Shown piece after piece: positions 1 through 9,788 of a DNA stretch of 64,000 nt. The number at the start of each line of letters is the position of its first letter. Within the stretch, counting starts at the first letter, position 1. The translations under genes and the position numbers were made by a program. Source of the DNA: Mangifera indica. Lineage: Eukaryota > Streptophyta > Magnoliopsida > Sapindales > Anacardiaceae. The notes below the pieces were generated by a model, which was not told the origin of the DNA, made no database searches, and worked only from the letters and a program-made list of their open reading frames with translations. The DNA lies in contig NC_058150.1 of the NCBI RefSeq assembly GCF_011075055.1, forward strand, positions 3,348,001 to 3,412,000, in the 5' to 3' direction.

Positions 1-923
1 CCTTTTGTTGATAATGAGGAAGAAGGTTATATACCTGACTATGCAGAAACCATTCAGTGGCTGCAGGCTGCTGCCAAGAATGAAATTCTTCCAATGCCAG
101 GCTTGGGAAAAGAAGATCTGGGAGATCCTCAAATTTTGTTGGCAGAAGGTTATCTCAGTCGAGCGGAAGCTATTGAAGCTGCTGAGAGAAAGCGGAAAGT
201 ATGCATTTTCATAAGCCTGTTTTCTTAGTGGTGAAAGTTCACTATTGAGGCAACTTCTTAAGAATTCTTAGATTGTGCTCAGTTGTATGCAACAGCTTTT
301 TTGTACATGTACTTCATTCTTTTTTTCTTTTTGGGTAATCTATTGATGTATCAGTAAAAGAGAAGGGTATTAATTAGACTTGTGATTTGGTTTATTTGCT
401 TCTTTATTAATTTTTTGACTAAATCAAAATCTAAATTGATGCAGATGATGGCACTTGAAGAACAGTATCATGATGAATTAAAGGTGGAGCTTCAGGGAAA
501 CCCATATTCTTCATCTGCATCTGATAAGAATAAGCAGATCTCTGGTGAGGATGGCGATGATGGGGAAGCTATGGAGGATGAATCTCTTCCTGATGTGCAA
601 GATATTGCCAATGATGCAGCAAATATGTCGACTCTTCTAATGTCACGTAAGACGAGAGGCCTTTATGAAGCTATGAAGGTAATTTTGTGGACCCTGATTT
701 GCTGCATTTAACCTAGATTTTCTATGATGTTCTACTTGTAAAAGAACACGACTATGGAACAATTCTGAATAGAATTATACCATATTTGTAAGTAGTGTCA
801 TGTATCAATGTCTTTTTTTGAACTGTTTTCCAGATAGGCAAAGAAAAGAAGAAAGCCGCAGTTAATCTTCTCAAGGAGCGAAAGAAAAAGATTCAAACTC
901 AGAATACTAGGATCAAGCAATAA
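1..923 (+). CDS. PES: Pescadillo homolog, C-terminal part (gene starts before the window)
   Basis: Three exons join in frame: <1-198, 445-678 and 834-923 (stop TAA at 921-923), with GT donors at 199 and 679 and AG acceptors before 445 and 834. The encoded tail reads through the segment that follows the BRCT domain in plant Pescadillo (PFVDNEEEGY, then a Lys/Glu/Asp-rich region) and ends with the conserved LLMSRKTRGLYEAMK block and a lysine-rich end. In the family, PES works with BOP1 and WDR12 in the nucleolus to process pre-rRNA for the 60S subunit. The conserved N-terminal domain and the BRCT domain lie outside the window, so completeness cannot be judged. Recognition rests on the C-terminal motifs; I consider the family call secure. 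Confidence 0.88.
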
Positions 924-2062
924 AGAGGCGTCCCATAATCTTCTGCGGCCTGAAGTTACTGTGATCATTTTTTTTTTTGTGATAATTTCTGCTTATAAAA
1001 TCCATTTAATATATTGCTGAAGAGATTATAATTAGCCGGTTAGTATTATGATTGGCAAAAATTTTGCTGTAATATATAAAATTATTTATTTAATAGCCAT
1101 CTCTCCTTTGCTTGATGTCTCCTGGTTTGCCATAGTATATATTGTATTTGGTTCAGGGAGAGAAGCCTAAAGTTTCGTGGGACATCTCTAAAAATGCATC
1201 ATTTTTTTATTCACTGAAATTGGTAAGAGACTTTGGGTCATTGAAATCATAGTTATTAGTATTTTATAATATACAATATATATCTTATATTATGGTACAA
1301 TACAGATTAAAAATTATGTGTATTAAAAAGCATATTGAATTAATGTGATATAATAGATGTGTCGTATAATATAGTATAAATTATTATATTTTTTTATAAA
1401 AAATAATGATATAATAAAAGTATATATAAAAAATTTTAAATTTTTGAAAGTGTTTAAAATATTTTTGAAAATAATAATTTGTCAATTAGAGTTTTTTATC
1501 ATTTTATTATTTAAAAATGATAACATATATATAATCTGATATTTGATATATGATATTTTTAATATATAATACCATATGTAATTTGATTATCATAATTAAC
1601 GTTGAATTATTTGCTATCCCTAGTTTTTGGTTGAATGATTTAATCTTACGTAATGGAATGGATTCTTGCTTTATTCTTCTGTAATTACCAGCCTACCAGC
1701 AGGGAATTTGATTGGGTCGAGATTAGAATGAGTTGATTTGGGCCATCGCAGGCCCGATATAATTTTTGAGGCTGGAGTTTGTCGGTGCCCTGCCTTGGCG
1801 GAGTTGTTAAAATGACATCATGGTTGGAGGAGGGCACAAGTCACACAACTGGGGGACAAAACATTGGCCGATTTCTCTGTTTCTATTTATATATATGTAT
1901 GATTTTAGCTTGTACTCATATTACAATACGTAATTTATAAGAAATTAAATGCCGAGGTGTTACATCTAAGTAATAAATGGCACATGATTAGAGAATAATT
2001 CGCGTAATTACTCACCTCAACAAATCAAATCAATAGGTCAATGGCAGCATAACAAGAACAAC
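924..2062. other. PES 3' UTR and AT-rich spacer
   Basis: The first few hundred bases are probably the PES 3' UTR, with several TATAAAA/AATATA-like stretches but no decisive polyadenylation signal. From about 1240 to 1610 the sequence is extremely AT-rich and made of short degenerate TATA-type repeats resembling the AT-rich MITE debris seen elsewhere in the window. I see no gene here. Confidence 0.5.
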
Positions 2063-2072
2063 AATATTAAAA

Positions 2073-2198
2073 GGCCAAACGACTATTTCCCACCCAAGGT
2101 TTGACGTTTTCTCAAATACCCACCCGTTAATTATGAAAACACCAAAAGCCCACCCATCAGTGGTTAACTTTGACAGTTTCCGTCAGAAAAAAGGGTAA
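2073..2198 (+). repeat. Left terminal inverted repeat of the MULE
   Basis: These 126 bases begin GGCCAAACGACTATTTCCCA and match the reverse complement of 8327-8452 with a single difference noticed by eye (TTAATTATG here against TTAACTATG in the other end). The same outer 30 or so bases recur at the ends of foldback elements elsewhere in the window. Confidence 0.95.
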
Positions 2199-2454
2199 AT
2201 GACTGTTTTACCCTTTTCAATTGAAATGACAAAAATGTCCTGCATGCCAAATGACGTAATTACCCTTTTCACTAAAATGACCTAAAAACCCTTAAATAAA
2301 AAGACCAAAATGCCCTCTCAATTAATTAACCAATTTTTCATATTCCATAATTTAACCAGCAACTTCCATGGCCTGAAAACAATGCATCATTTCAGTTTGA
2401 ATTACAGATTTTCGGTTGGAACTGCCTTTGATTATGAAAGTGATGAAATGCAAA

Positions 2455-2590
2455 GAGTTGTGTAATACATTGCTTAATACTGGCCTGCTTGGAAACCTGA
2501 AAATGCAAACCATTTTGATTCATAAATATACTTCAAAGAGTTGTGTAATACATTGCTTAATACTGGCCTGCTTGGAAACCTGGAAATGCA
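2455..2590 (+). repeat. Direct repeat of about 54 bp, two copies, inside the MULE
   Basis: The block starting AGAGTTGTGTAATACATTGC occurs near 2453-2508 and again near 2535-2590, almost unchanged, separated by about 28 bases. It lies subterminally in the MULE, on the 3' side of the transposase gene. Confidence 0.8.
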
Positions 2591-2640
2591 AATAGCTGTG
2601 TACTGGAATGCATGCAATAACAGACCATTTTGATTCATAA

Positions 2641-2850
2641 ATCAACACTGTCAACCCAGAATACTCCTCATATCAACACTGTCAACACACTCCTCATATC
2701 AACACTGTAAACACACTCCTCATATCAACACTGTCAACACACAGAACACTCCTCATAAGCACTAATTCATAAATTAACACTCTCAACACTGTCAACACAC
2801 ACACAGAATACTCCTCATATGCACTAATTTATAAATTAACACAGAATACA
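2641..2850 (+). repeat. Degenerate minisatellite (unit about 26-28 bp) inside the MULE
   Basis: The motif ATCAACACTGTCAACACAC followed by a variant of TCCTCAT recurs five or six times with insertions between some copies (2641-2850). Subterminal minisatellites are common in MULE and hAT elements and may act as transposase-binding arrays; that role is inference here. Confidence 0.7.
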
Positions 2851-3196
2851 CAGAATACTTACAGTGAACATTTCACTGAGCTATCCAAAAAATTTACATG
2901 CAGAGAACATTTCACTGAGCTATAGAAAAAATTTACATGCTGTGAGGAAGAAGATGAACCAAAAAATTATCCAAAAAATTTATAACTGAGCAATTGAGCA
3001 ATTATCCAAAAAATTTACATAAGGGAAATCCCCAGTTTCATTGTATCTGTGACTCTGGATGCTGTGAGGAAGAAGATGAACCAAACTGACTTTTAGCTGA
3101 CTGGCTTTCCATGGTTGGGATTGTTCTTCTCTGATATAAGGGGAAAAAAAAATGAGTAGGTTTAATAAAACAGAAAAAATAGTAGCAAACAGAATG

Positions 3197-5653
3197 CTAA
3201 CATATAAACAGAAGCAATACCTTTTTTTTGGGTCTTCCTGCATTGTTTGGATTGTATTGGCAGGACCTTTTGTTGTGCCCCAATTCATGGCAGTGACTAC
3301 ACCTAAGTGTAGACACAGGTTTTCTCTTTCTCTCTTCAGTGGGGTCTTTCCTCCTAGCCTTTCTGGGCCTGCCAGCTTTGCCATGCCTAACAGGTGGCTG
3401 CAGCTTATCTTCACATTCCTCTGGCCAGGTTCTCTTGTCTGGAATAGGATGAATAATTTCAGCATATGTTCTCATATATGCTGAAATTTGCAACCTGTCA
3501 TCTACAAACTTATCAATGGTAGGGAAGTTCATGTGCAATATTGAGCAGATTGCATGTTGGCAGGGAATCCCAGACAGCTGCCACATCCCACAATCACAGA
3601 TTCTTTTGTCCAAATTCAAGGTGTATGTTCTGCTTGGAATACCATTCATATCAATCACCTCGAACTCTTGCAGTCCAGCATATGAAATAGAGACATTTCG
3701 AGCTGTCTCAATACTTTTGTTCAATTTTTTAACAACAAGTGGGGGCAATGGAGTGACCCATTCAGTCCCTGCCTTCAGCCTACTATAAAGTCTCTTCATT
3801 ATTCTTCTTCGATACAACTCCAACAAACTGAGAATAGGCAGCTCCCGACCTTCTCCAAGCCAACTATTAAATGTTTCAGACATATTATTTGTGATATGGT
3901 CAGATTTGGCTTCAGTGTCAAAGCCAAATCTAGACCATTGATCTGGCTCATTGTCAATTACCCACTTGTAAGCAGTTTCATCCACTGCCTTCATTTTATT
4001 TAATGCCTCATGAAAATCCACTTTATTTGATGCTCTAGAAATAGCCCAAAACAGATTTCGAAGATGTACCCCAGGGAAAGTTTTCCTGAAATTCGCATAT
4101 ATATGTCTTGCACAAAATCTACTCTTTGCATTAGGCCACTGAGTTTGCAAGGCATGTATTATTCCCTTTTGCCTATCACTCATGAAAGTGATAGGCAAGA
4201 CATCACCCATGAATTCTTTCAACATCCCCAGAAAGTAACCCCAACTATCATTGTTTTCTACTTCACAAACACAGATTGCCAATGGGAATATCCCACTGTT
4301 CGCATCAATCGCTACAGCAGACAGCAGGACTCCCCCAAAATGCCCCTTCAGATGGCATCCATCAACCCCTATAAAACGACGACAACCCTCTAAAAAGCCT
4401 TTCTTCTGTGCAGCAAAACTTAGAAAAAAGCGATGAAAACGCGGTGTCGAGGGAATTTCATCCCTAATTACCTTTAGGACAGCTTTTGATCCTGCATTGG
4501 TCATCAACACAATATGACAATATTTAAACAGCCAGTTATACGACTCTGCATGCTCCTTTGCTGTCAAACCAGTGGCAATTTTCTTAGCCCTATACAATTT
4601 TCTATGATTTATCTTTAAAAAATGCTCCTGCTCCAACTGAGAAGCTAGAGGCTTAATGCTACTGCCTTCTTGTGACCTTATAAACCTGCCAAATTTCTCA
4701 GCTACCCATGATGCACTCGCAGCTGGGTTATCATTAACCCTGAGGCATGTGTGCATATGCTCGTACTGACGTATTTGGTAGGATTGACCATCTACCATCA
4801 GAGCTGCATAGAGATGGAATGGGCAGCCTTCTGATCTACACACAACCTTTATTCTTCTCTTCTCATTGTATATCTTTTTTGTAGCAAACCCACGATCAAC
4901 CGTGTAATCTTTCAGCACACCCCTGAAATGTTCAACACTGTCAAAAACATGTCCAACCTCAAAATAAATCTTCCCATCTGCACCTTTCTTAAAAGCCTTT
5001 CCCTTCATATGTCTAGCTAATCTGGTAGCACCATCATCTTCTCCCTCATCACTTTCCCCATCACTATTGTCAGATTTATAATTAAGTCCTCGTGTCTCAT
5101 CATCATCCTCAACAGATTCAGACCTGATTTCAACTTCGGCATGACTAATAGTCTCATCTTCATGTGATGCATCACTCCAATGAAAGTCATCATCATGCTG
5201 GGTAAATTTTTCTCCCTCATCAGAACTTTCTATTGGTTGGGTGTTGGGTGAGTTAGGCTCTGTTGGTTGGGTGTTAGGTGAGTTACGTTCTGTTGGTTCG
5301 GTGTTGGGTTGACTGTGTGAAGGTAGTAGAGGCCGAGGAGATCTGCTCTGTACTGGAATAAATTCAACATACATCTGAATAATTTGCTGACCTACTTTTC
5401 TATACTCTTCAAAGACAAACATCATGTCCTCATCACTGGCAATGATGTAATTACCCTCTCCATTAGCTGATCTTGCTTCAACTTTTATCTGCTCACCTGG
5501 ATAAAGTTGCACCTCCTCATTTTCATTTGCAATACATTGCTTAACATCCTTGATGAACACAATTAAGCTATACTCTTCTGGATCAATATTTCTTATTTCA
5601 GATGGTATGCCACAAGCTTCAAATTTAATAGTGAACAACTTTGTAGAACTCAT
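3197..5653 (-). CDS. MULE transposase (MURA-like), 818 aa, apparently intact
   Basis: One open frame of 818 codons. Domains in order: a PB1-like N-terminal region (about residues 5-97); an acidic, Asn/Pro/Thr-rich linker (110-210) with a repeated NSPNTQPTE motif; a MuDR-type zinc-finger DNA-binding domain (about 215-303, C272, C277, H299/H301, C303); the MULE catalytic domain with D431 (GVDGCH), D493 (MSDRQKG), the C514/H517 pair and a candidate third acidic residue near E549; a SWIM zinc finger (C686, C688, C698, H700); and a CCHC zinc knuckle (C785, C788, H793, C798). The protein would bind the inverted ends and catalyse excision and insertion. The reading ends at a stop in 3197-3199. A GT donor near the end could instead splice to a short downstream exon around 3070-3140, as several plant MURA genes have C-terminal introns. 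No nonsense or frameshift was seen. Confidence 0.93.
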   Translation of the reverse strand: MSSTKLFTIKFEACGIPSEIRNIDPEEYSLIVFIKDVKQCIANENEEVQLYPGEQIKVEARSANGEGNYIIASDEDMMFVFEEYRKVGQQIIQMYVEFIPVQSRSPRPLLPSHSQPNTEPTERNSPNTQPTEPNSPNTQPIESSDEGEKFTQHDDDFHWSDASHEDETISHAEVEIRSESVEDDDETRGLNYKSDNSDGESDEGEDDGATRLARHMKGKAFKKGADGKIYFEVGHVFDSVEHFRGVLKDYTVDRGFATKKIYNEKRRIKVVCRSEGCPFHLYAALMVDGQSYQIRQYEHMHTCLRVNDNPAASASWVAEKFGRFIRSQEGSSIKPLASQLEQEHFLKINHRKLYRAKKIATGLTAKEHAESYNWLFKYCHIVLMTNAGSKAVLKVIRDEIPSTPRFHRFFLSFAAQKKGFLEGCRRFIGVDGCHLKGHFGGVLLSAVAIDANSGIFPLAICVCEVENNDSWGYFLGMLKEFMGDVLPITFMSDRQKGIIHALQTQWPNAKSRFCARHIYANFRKTFPGVHLRNLFWAISRASNKVDFHEALNKMKAVDETAYKWVIDNEPDQWSRFGFDTEAKSDHITNNMSETFNSWLGEGRELPILSLLELYRRRIMKRLYSRLKAGTEWVTPLPPLVVKKLNKSIETARNVSISYAGLQEFEVIDMNGIPSRTYTLNLDKRICDCGMWQLSGIPCQHAICSILHMNFPTIDKFVDDRLQISAYMRTYAEIIHPIPDKRTWPEECEDKLQPPVRHGKAGRPRKARRKDPTEERKRKPVSTLRCSHCHELGHNKRSCQYNPNNAGRPKKKVLLLFIC

Positions 5654-5725
5654 CCTAACAAAACACAGAATTAGTTAAAAGAATAACAATTAATTTGAGA
5701 CTGAAGGCACAGAAAAACACAGTAT

Positions 5726-6857
5726 CCCAGCATATGTAACAATGATGCAACTTACCCAATGACACAACAACAACACTCCTCATGCACAGAAACAAGGCAG
5801 TATGCAACATTGTTGTTGATCAGCATGTATGCAAAGAAACAGAAGACTATGACTCATGCAGAATCACTCAAAACAGCATGCAAATGGGTGTGCACTTGAC
5901 AGAAAGTATCCTACCTTATTGTTTAATCATTGTTGCAACTTGCAACACTGTTACACAGCCTTGTTAGACCAGAGAGAATTAAGGTTTTTTGCAACCTTCT
6001 CTTTCGCGCCAGTAGCACTGCACTCTCGGGTTTCCCAGCGTATGTAACAATGATGCAACTTACCCAATGACACAACAACAACACTCCTCATGCACAGAAA
6101 CAAGGCAGTATGCAACATTGTTGTTGATCAGCATGTATGCAAAGAAACAGAAGACTATGACTCATGCAGAATCACTCAAAACAGCATGCAAATGGGTGTG
6201 CACTTGACAGAAAGTATCCTACCTTATTGTTTAATCATTGTTGCAACTTGCAACACTGTTACACAGCCTTGTTAGACCAGAGAGAATTAAGGTTTTTTGC
6301 AACCTTCTCTTTCGCGCCAGTAGCACTGCACTCTCGGGTTTCCCAGCGTATGTAACAATGATGCAACTTACCCAATGACACAACAACAACACTCCTCATG
6401 CACAGAAACAAGGCAGTATGCAACATTGTTGTTGATCAGCATGTATGCAAAGAAACAGAAGACTATGACTCATGCAGAATCACTCAAAACAGCATGCAAA
6501 TGGGTGTGCACTTGACAGAAAGTATCCTACCTTATTGTTTAATCATTGTTGCAACTTGCAACACTGTTACACAGCCTTGTTAGACCAGAGAGAATTAAGG
6601 TTTTTTGCAACCTTCTCTTTCGCGCCAGTAGCACTGCACTCTCGGGTTTCCCAGCATATGTAACAATGATGCAACTTACCCAATGACACAACAACAACAC
6701 TCCTCATGCACAGAAACAAGGCAGTATGCAACATTGTTGTTGATCAGCATGTATGCAAAGAAACAGAAGACTATCACTCATGCAGAATCACTCAAAACAG
6801 CATACAAATGGGTGTGCACTTGACAGAAAGTATCCTACCTTATTGTTTAATCATTAT
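5726..6857. repeat. 308-bp tandem array, about 3.7 near-identical copies
   Basis: A 308-bp unit beginning CCCAGCATATGTAACAATGA repeats at about 5726, 6034, 6342 and 6650; the fourth copy breaks off near 6857. The copies differ by only a few bases (for example CAGCATATG/CAGCGTATG, and CTATGACTC/CTATCACTC in the last). The array begins about 75 bases upstream of the transposase start codon, so it occupies the promoter or 5' UTR side of the gene. Small open frames inside it repeat identically and are by-products. Confidence 0.97.
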
Positions 6858-8326
6858 GAAACAGAAACTGATACATAATACTTAAAACAGAAACTGATCA
6901 TGCCCTAACTCCCTCATAGAAACTGATCATCCTCTAACTCACACACAGAAACTGAACATATAACCCATACACAGAACTCAACGCCACCGAAAGTGCTCAT
7001 ACACAAGCCCAACAAAAGCAGTTAATACTCATACACATAACTGAATGCTCACCAAAATATAACCCAACCCTAAATAATATGTTAACAGTACACATGCAAA
7101 ACCCCTACGTTAATTTTTTTTTCCACTCAAATATACGTATAATGCATAACCCTAACATTACAAAGACCATTACAGCACCCCAATACCCTGAAAAACCAAA
7201 ACCTGTTTCAAACTTCAACTTCCTAATACTCACATAGAACTGAAAACTCACGAAAATAGAAGTCATACACAGAAACTTACGTCAACAGTGGACATGCAAA
7301 ACCCCCACGTTAATTTTTTTTTTTGCCTTGCCCTAAAATATACATATAATGCTAACCCTAATATAACACAGACTATAATAGTACCCAAAATATACATATA
7401 AGGCTAACCCTAACATTACACAGACTATTACAGTACTCGACAACAAGGATAAACAAGGTATCCGAAAGAATAAACCTGGACGGCAGGAAATATTTTCTGA
7501 AGGCCTCAGTTGGAGCAGACTTCGTCGTCGTTGCAGTTTAACTCACCACGAAAAGCCACTACACTTGTCGTCGGAACTGTTGGTGATCACAGTAGCCGAA
7601 AACAGCAAACAGGTTGTACTTTCTCGTCTTCTTTGGTACTAAACTACTTCGTCCACCCTTGGTAACGTCGAACGATGTCTTGTCGTGGTCGTCTTTGTCG
7701 TCGCCGTTAAAGGTTCACCGTTGATCACACTGGAGCACAATGAAACAAGGTAAACGAAAGACTTAACGCGAATGGAATGTTGAACGAAAGAATGAAGGCC
7801 AAAGGTTTTGTTCAAATTTGAAATCTGACGTCGGCTGGACAAGTGTCGCTCGTTCGTTGGTGAAAGAGAAAAATCATTTTTCAAATTGGTGTGAAATGAC
7901 ACAAAGACCCCTCACGTGTCGCATGTTCATTCGCTCACTTTCCCTAGACTAATCCCTAGTCGTCGATTTGTGCCCCAAAAATTGCCACCGTTGATTTCAA
8001 TATAATCATTCTGCATTTAATACAGACTGCGGCACGTCCTTCGAGCGCACAGTATTCGGCGGCTGATTCAAATTTTGTGCGCCCGATTATTTGCTTTTTC
8101 GCCAGGTGTCTTCTTTTCGTACTGCCACGTCAACCACCAAAGATTTGCAAACCCTGAATCGCCAAAAATCGTCGAAAAATCGTTCTGCTTTTCAGATGAC
8201 AACGCCACGCGTCAGCTATCCGTGCGTTGCGTGTGCACGCGTCCCGTGCAGCATTAAATGTTGCAGGAATTTTTTTTTTTAAAAACGCTTATATTGATTT
8301 TAAAATGGAGAGCCAGATTTACCATA
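6858..8326. other. MULE interior upstream of the transposase, no gene seen
   Basis: No convincing coding region. It contains a duplicated block near 7083-7160 and 7280-7345 (ATGCAAAACCCC(T/C)ACGTTAA followed by a T-run and CTAACCCTAA-like motifs), and a region around 7500-7680 rich in TCGTCGTCG triplets. This is the likely promoter and leader region of the transposase, which is transcribed leftwards. Confidence 0.5.
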
Positions 8327-8452
8327 TTACCCTTTTTTCTGACGGAAACTGTCAAAGTTAACCACTGATGGGTGGGCTTTTGGTGTTTTCATAGTTAACG
8401 GGTGGGTATTTGAGAAAACGTCAAACCTTGGGTGGGAAATAGTCGTTTGGCC
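8327..8452 (-). repeat. Right terminal inverted repeat of the MULE
   Basis: Mirror image of 2073-2198 over 126 bases with one mismatch, ending ...GTCGTTTGGCC directly before the second copy of the 10-bp target duplication at 8453-8462. Confidence 0.95.
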
Positions 8453-8462
8453 AATATTAAAA

Positions 8463-9063
8463 TAATGACTGATTTTATAACGTAAGTTGAGAGTTCGATT
8501 TTAATATATCGTTAAAAGATATTTAAATATATATTTACTTATATATGAAATATTATATTTTATTATTCAAACTATCTCTTAGTGGTTATAATGACATATT
8601 AATTGTAAATAATTTTTGTGAATGATTTCATAAAAAATAGTTTAAGTGATAAAAGATATATAATTTTTAAGTGAGAAAAATTGAGTTTGAAATTCATCGA
8701 TAATAAATCAAAAATAAACTGTTAAATTATTCTGTATAGTGATTTCGGGATACCGTCTACCATTTAAAGCACCACTTTCCATTTGATTTGTACTCACTTG
8801 CCATTGGAAACACCATTTTCTATCCAGTTTGTAAGTGTTGAATATGTCAATTATTATTAGATTTAAAATTTTATTTATTTAATATGATTGTTTTAAAATA
8901 AAGATTTTTATTCAAGTATAACTATAACAATTTCGGCTAACGCCTACCGTATATGGAATCCTTGAGCGATGAGGCGATGATTATCATGGCCTCACTGCTC
9001 TGCCAGTTGCAGGGACACTTCCCAAAAAATCAAAACAAAGGCCAAATCTGAAATACAATGAAT
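8463..9063. other. AT-rich spacer between the MULE and the SMR promoter
   Basis: AT-rich sequence without open frames or recognisable repeats apart from the target duplication at its left edge. Confidence 0.5.
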
Positions 9064-9064
9064 G

Positions 9065-9115
9065 GGCGGGAAAAAGAGCCGTTGCGAGATAGCCCACTGA
9101 ATTTTGGCGCCAAAA
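9065..9115. promoter_or_regulatory. Two E2F-type sites in the SMR promoter
   Basis: GGCGGGAAA (9065-9073) is the reverse complement of TTTCCCGCC, and TTTTGGCGCCAAAA (9102-9115) is a perfect palindromic E2F-type site; both fit the plant E2F/DP consensus TTTSSCGS. They lie about 95-140 bases before a TATA box and about 340-390 bases before the start codon of a cell-cycle inhibitor gene. Binding is inferred, not shown. Confidence 0.75.
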
Positions 9116-9204
9116 TTCCCTTTCACTCGATTTCAGCTGCCCGAAAATGACCGGGCTGACCGATCCTCTCTTTTAGCTCAATTCTCTGTGCTTAATTTAT
9201 CCAT

Positions 9205-9213
9205 TATATAAAA
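9205..9213 (+). promoter_or_regulatory. TATA box of the SMR gene
   Basis: TATATAAAA at the expected distance upstream of a long CT-rich leader (about 9235-9455), which is probably the 5' UTR. Confidence 0.7.
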
Positions 9214-9455
9214 ACCTCTGTTTCTCTCTCGCTCAAGCTCTTTCTTATTTTCCACTAAAAACTTTCTCTTTCTCTTGCAAGTTTCTCGTTCAAAGCCCTC
9301 ACTTTCTTTCTCATTGCCCCTCTCCAAATTCCCCTTTTCTCTTATTCCTCAAAATCCCCGTCGCCCCCTTTTTCTGCTTCTTCCATTTTTTTTAAAATTT
9401 TTTAACCCTAAAACTTGAGCTCCTTTGCTCTGTTTTTCTGAGTGACGAAACAGAA

Positions 9456-9788
9456 ATGGGTTTTTCGAAGAAATCGCAAATGGAAGTTGGGTTAGACGGT
9501 GAAGGCAAGAAATGGGTAATCGCTGGAATTTCTTTAAGGACTTCACTGAAGCCTGTGAATACCAGACCGAGAGGTAAAAACGTTGAAGACGAAGACGAAG
9601 ACGAAGAAGCTTTTTCAACGACTCCAACAGCCAGAGAATCAAGAATACCAGAGAGATTACCATGCCCACCTGCCCCAAGAAAGCGCAGGCCTCCTTCATC
9701 AAGATGCCACTTCAATGGAGCTCGAGAGTTCTTCATTCCACCTGACTTGGACACCATCTTCAAAATCAATGTCGAGAAAGCAAACTGA
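9456..9788 (+). CDS. SMR6: SIAMESE-RELATED cyclin-dependent kinase inhibitor, SMR6-like, 110 aa
   Basis: A single-exon gene of 110 codons, a normal size for the family. The N-terminus [10 protein letters not shown] and the stretch [17 protein letters not shown] are typical of the SMR6-type branch. Then come an acidic run (44-51), the CPPAPRKRR block (70-78) and the diagnostic SIM/SMR motif [12 protein letters not shown] (91-102). SMR proteins bind CDK-cyclin complexes in the nucleus and favour exit from mitotic cycling and entry into endoreduplication. The start is the first ATG after the TATA box and CT-rich leader. The E2F-type sites upstream suggest cell-cycle-dependent transcription. The choice of SMR6 over a sister SMR rests on the N-terminus and on its neighbourhood with NUP210. 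Confidence 0.88.
   Translation: MGFSKKSQMEVGLDGEGKKWVIAGISLRTSLKPVNTRPRGKNVEDEDEDEEAFSTTPTARESRIPERLPCPPAPRKRRPPSSRCHFNGAREFFIPPDLDTIFKINVEKAN

Larger units (their letters stand above)
2073..8452 (-). mobile_element. Complete MULE (Mutator-like) DNA transposon, 6,380 bp
   Basis: The element is bounded by inverted ends 2073-2198 and 8327-8452 and flanked by an exact 10-bp direct repeat AATATTAAAA (2063-2072 and 8453-8462), the size expected for Mutator-superfamily insertions. It carries one long uninterrupted transposase frame on the minus strand (3197-5653), a 308-bp tandem array just upstream of it (5726-6857) and short subterminal repeats. All the parts expected of an autonomous copy are visible. 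The near-identical ends and the perfect target duplication argue for a fairly recent insertion. Whether it is active cannot be told from sequence. Confidence 0.95.

Noticed and set aside
2641..2850. Regularly spaced repeats resembling a CRISPR array
   Set aside because: The units are degenerate and directly adjoining, without unique spacers of constant size, and lie inside a plant transposon.
5782..6663. Identical small open frames of 61-63 codons repeated three times
   Set aside because: They are a by-product of the 308-bp tandem repeat and have no protein features.
7639..7902. 87-codon open frame on the minus strand as a second MULE gene (MURB-like)
   Set aside because: Low complexity, no similarity I recognise, and positioned where the transposase promoter and leader should be.
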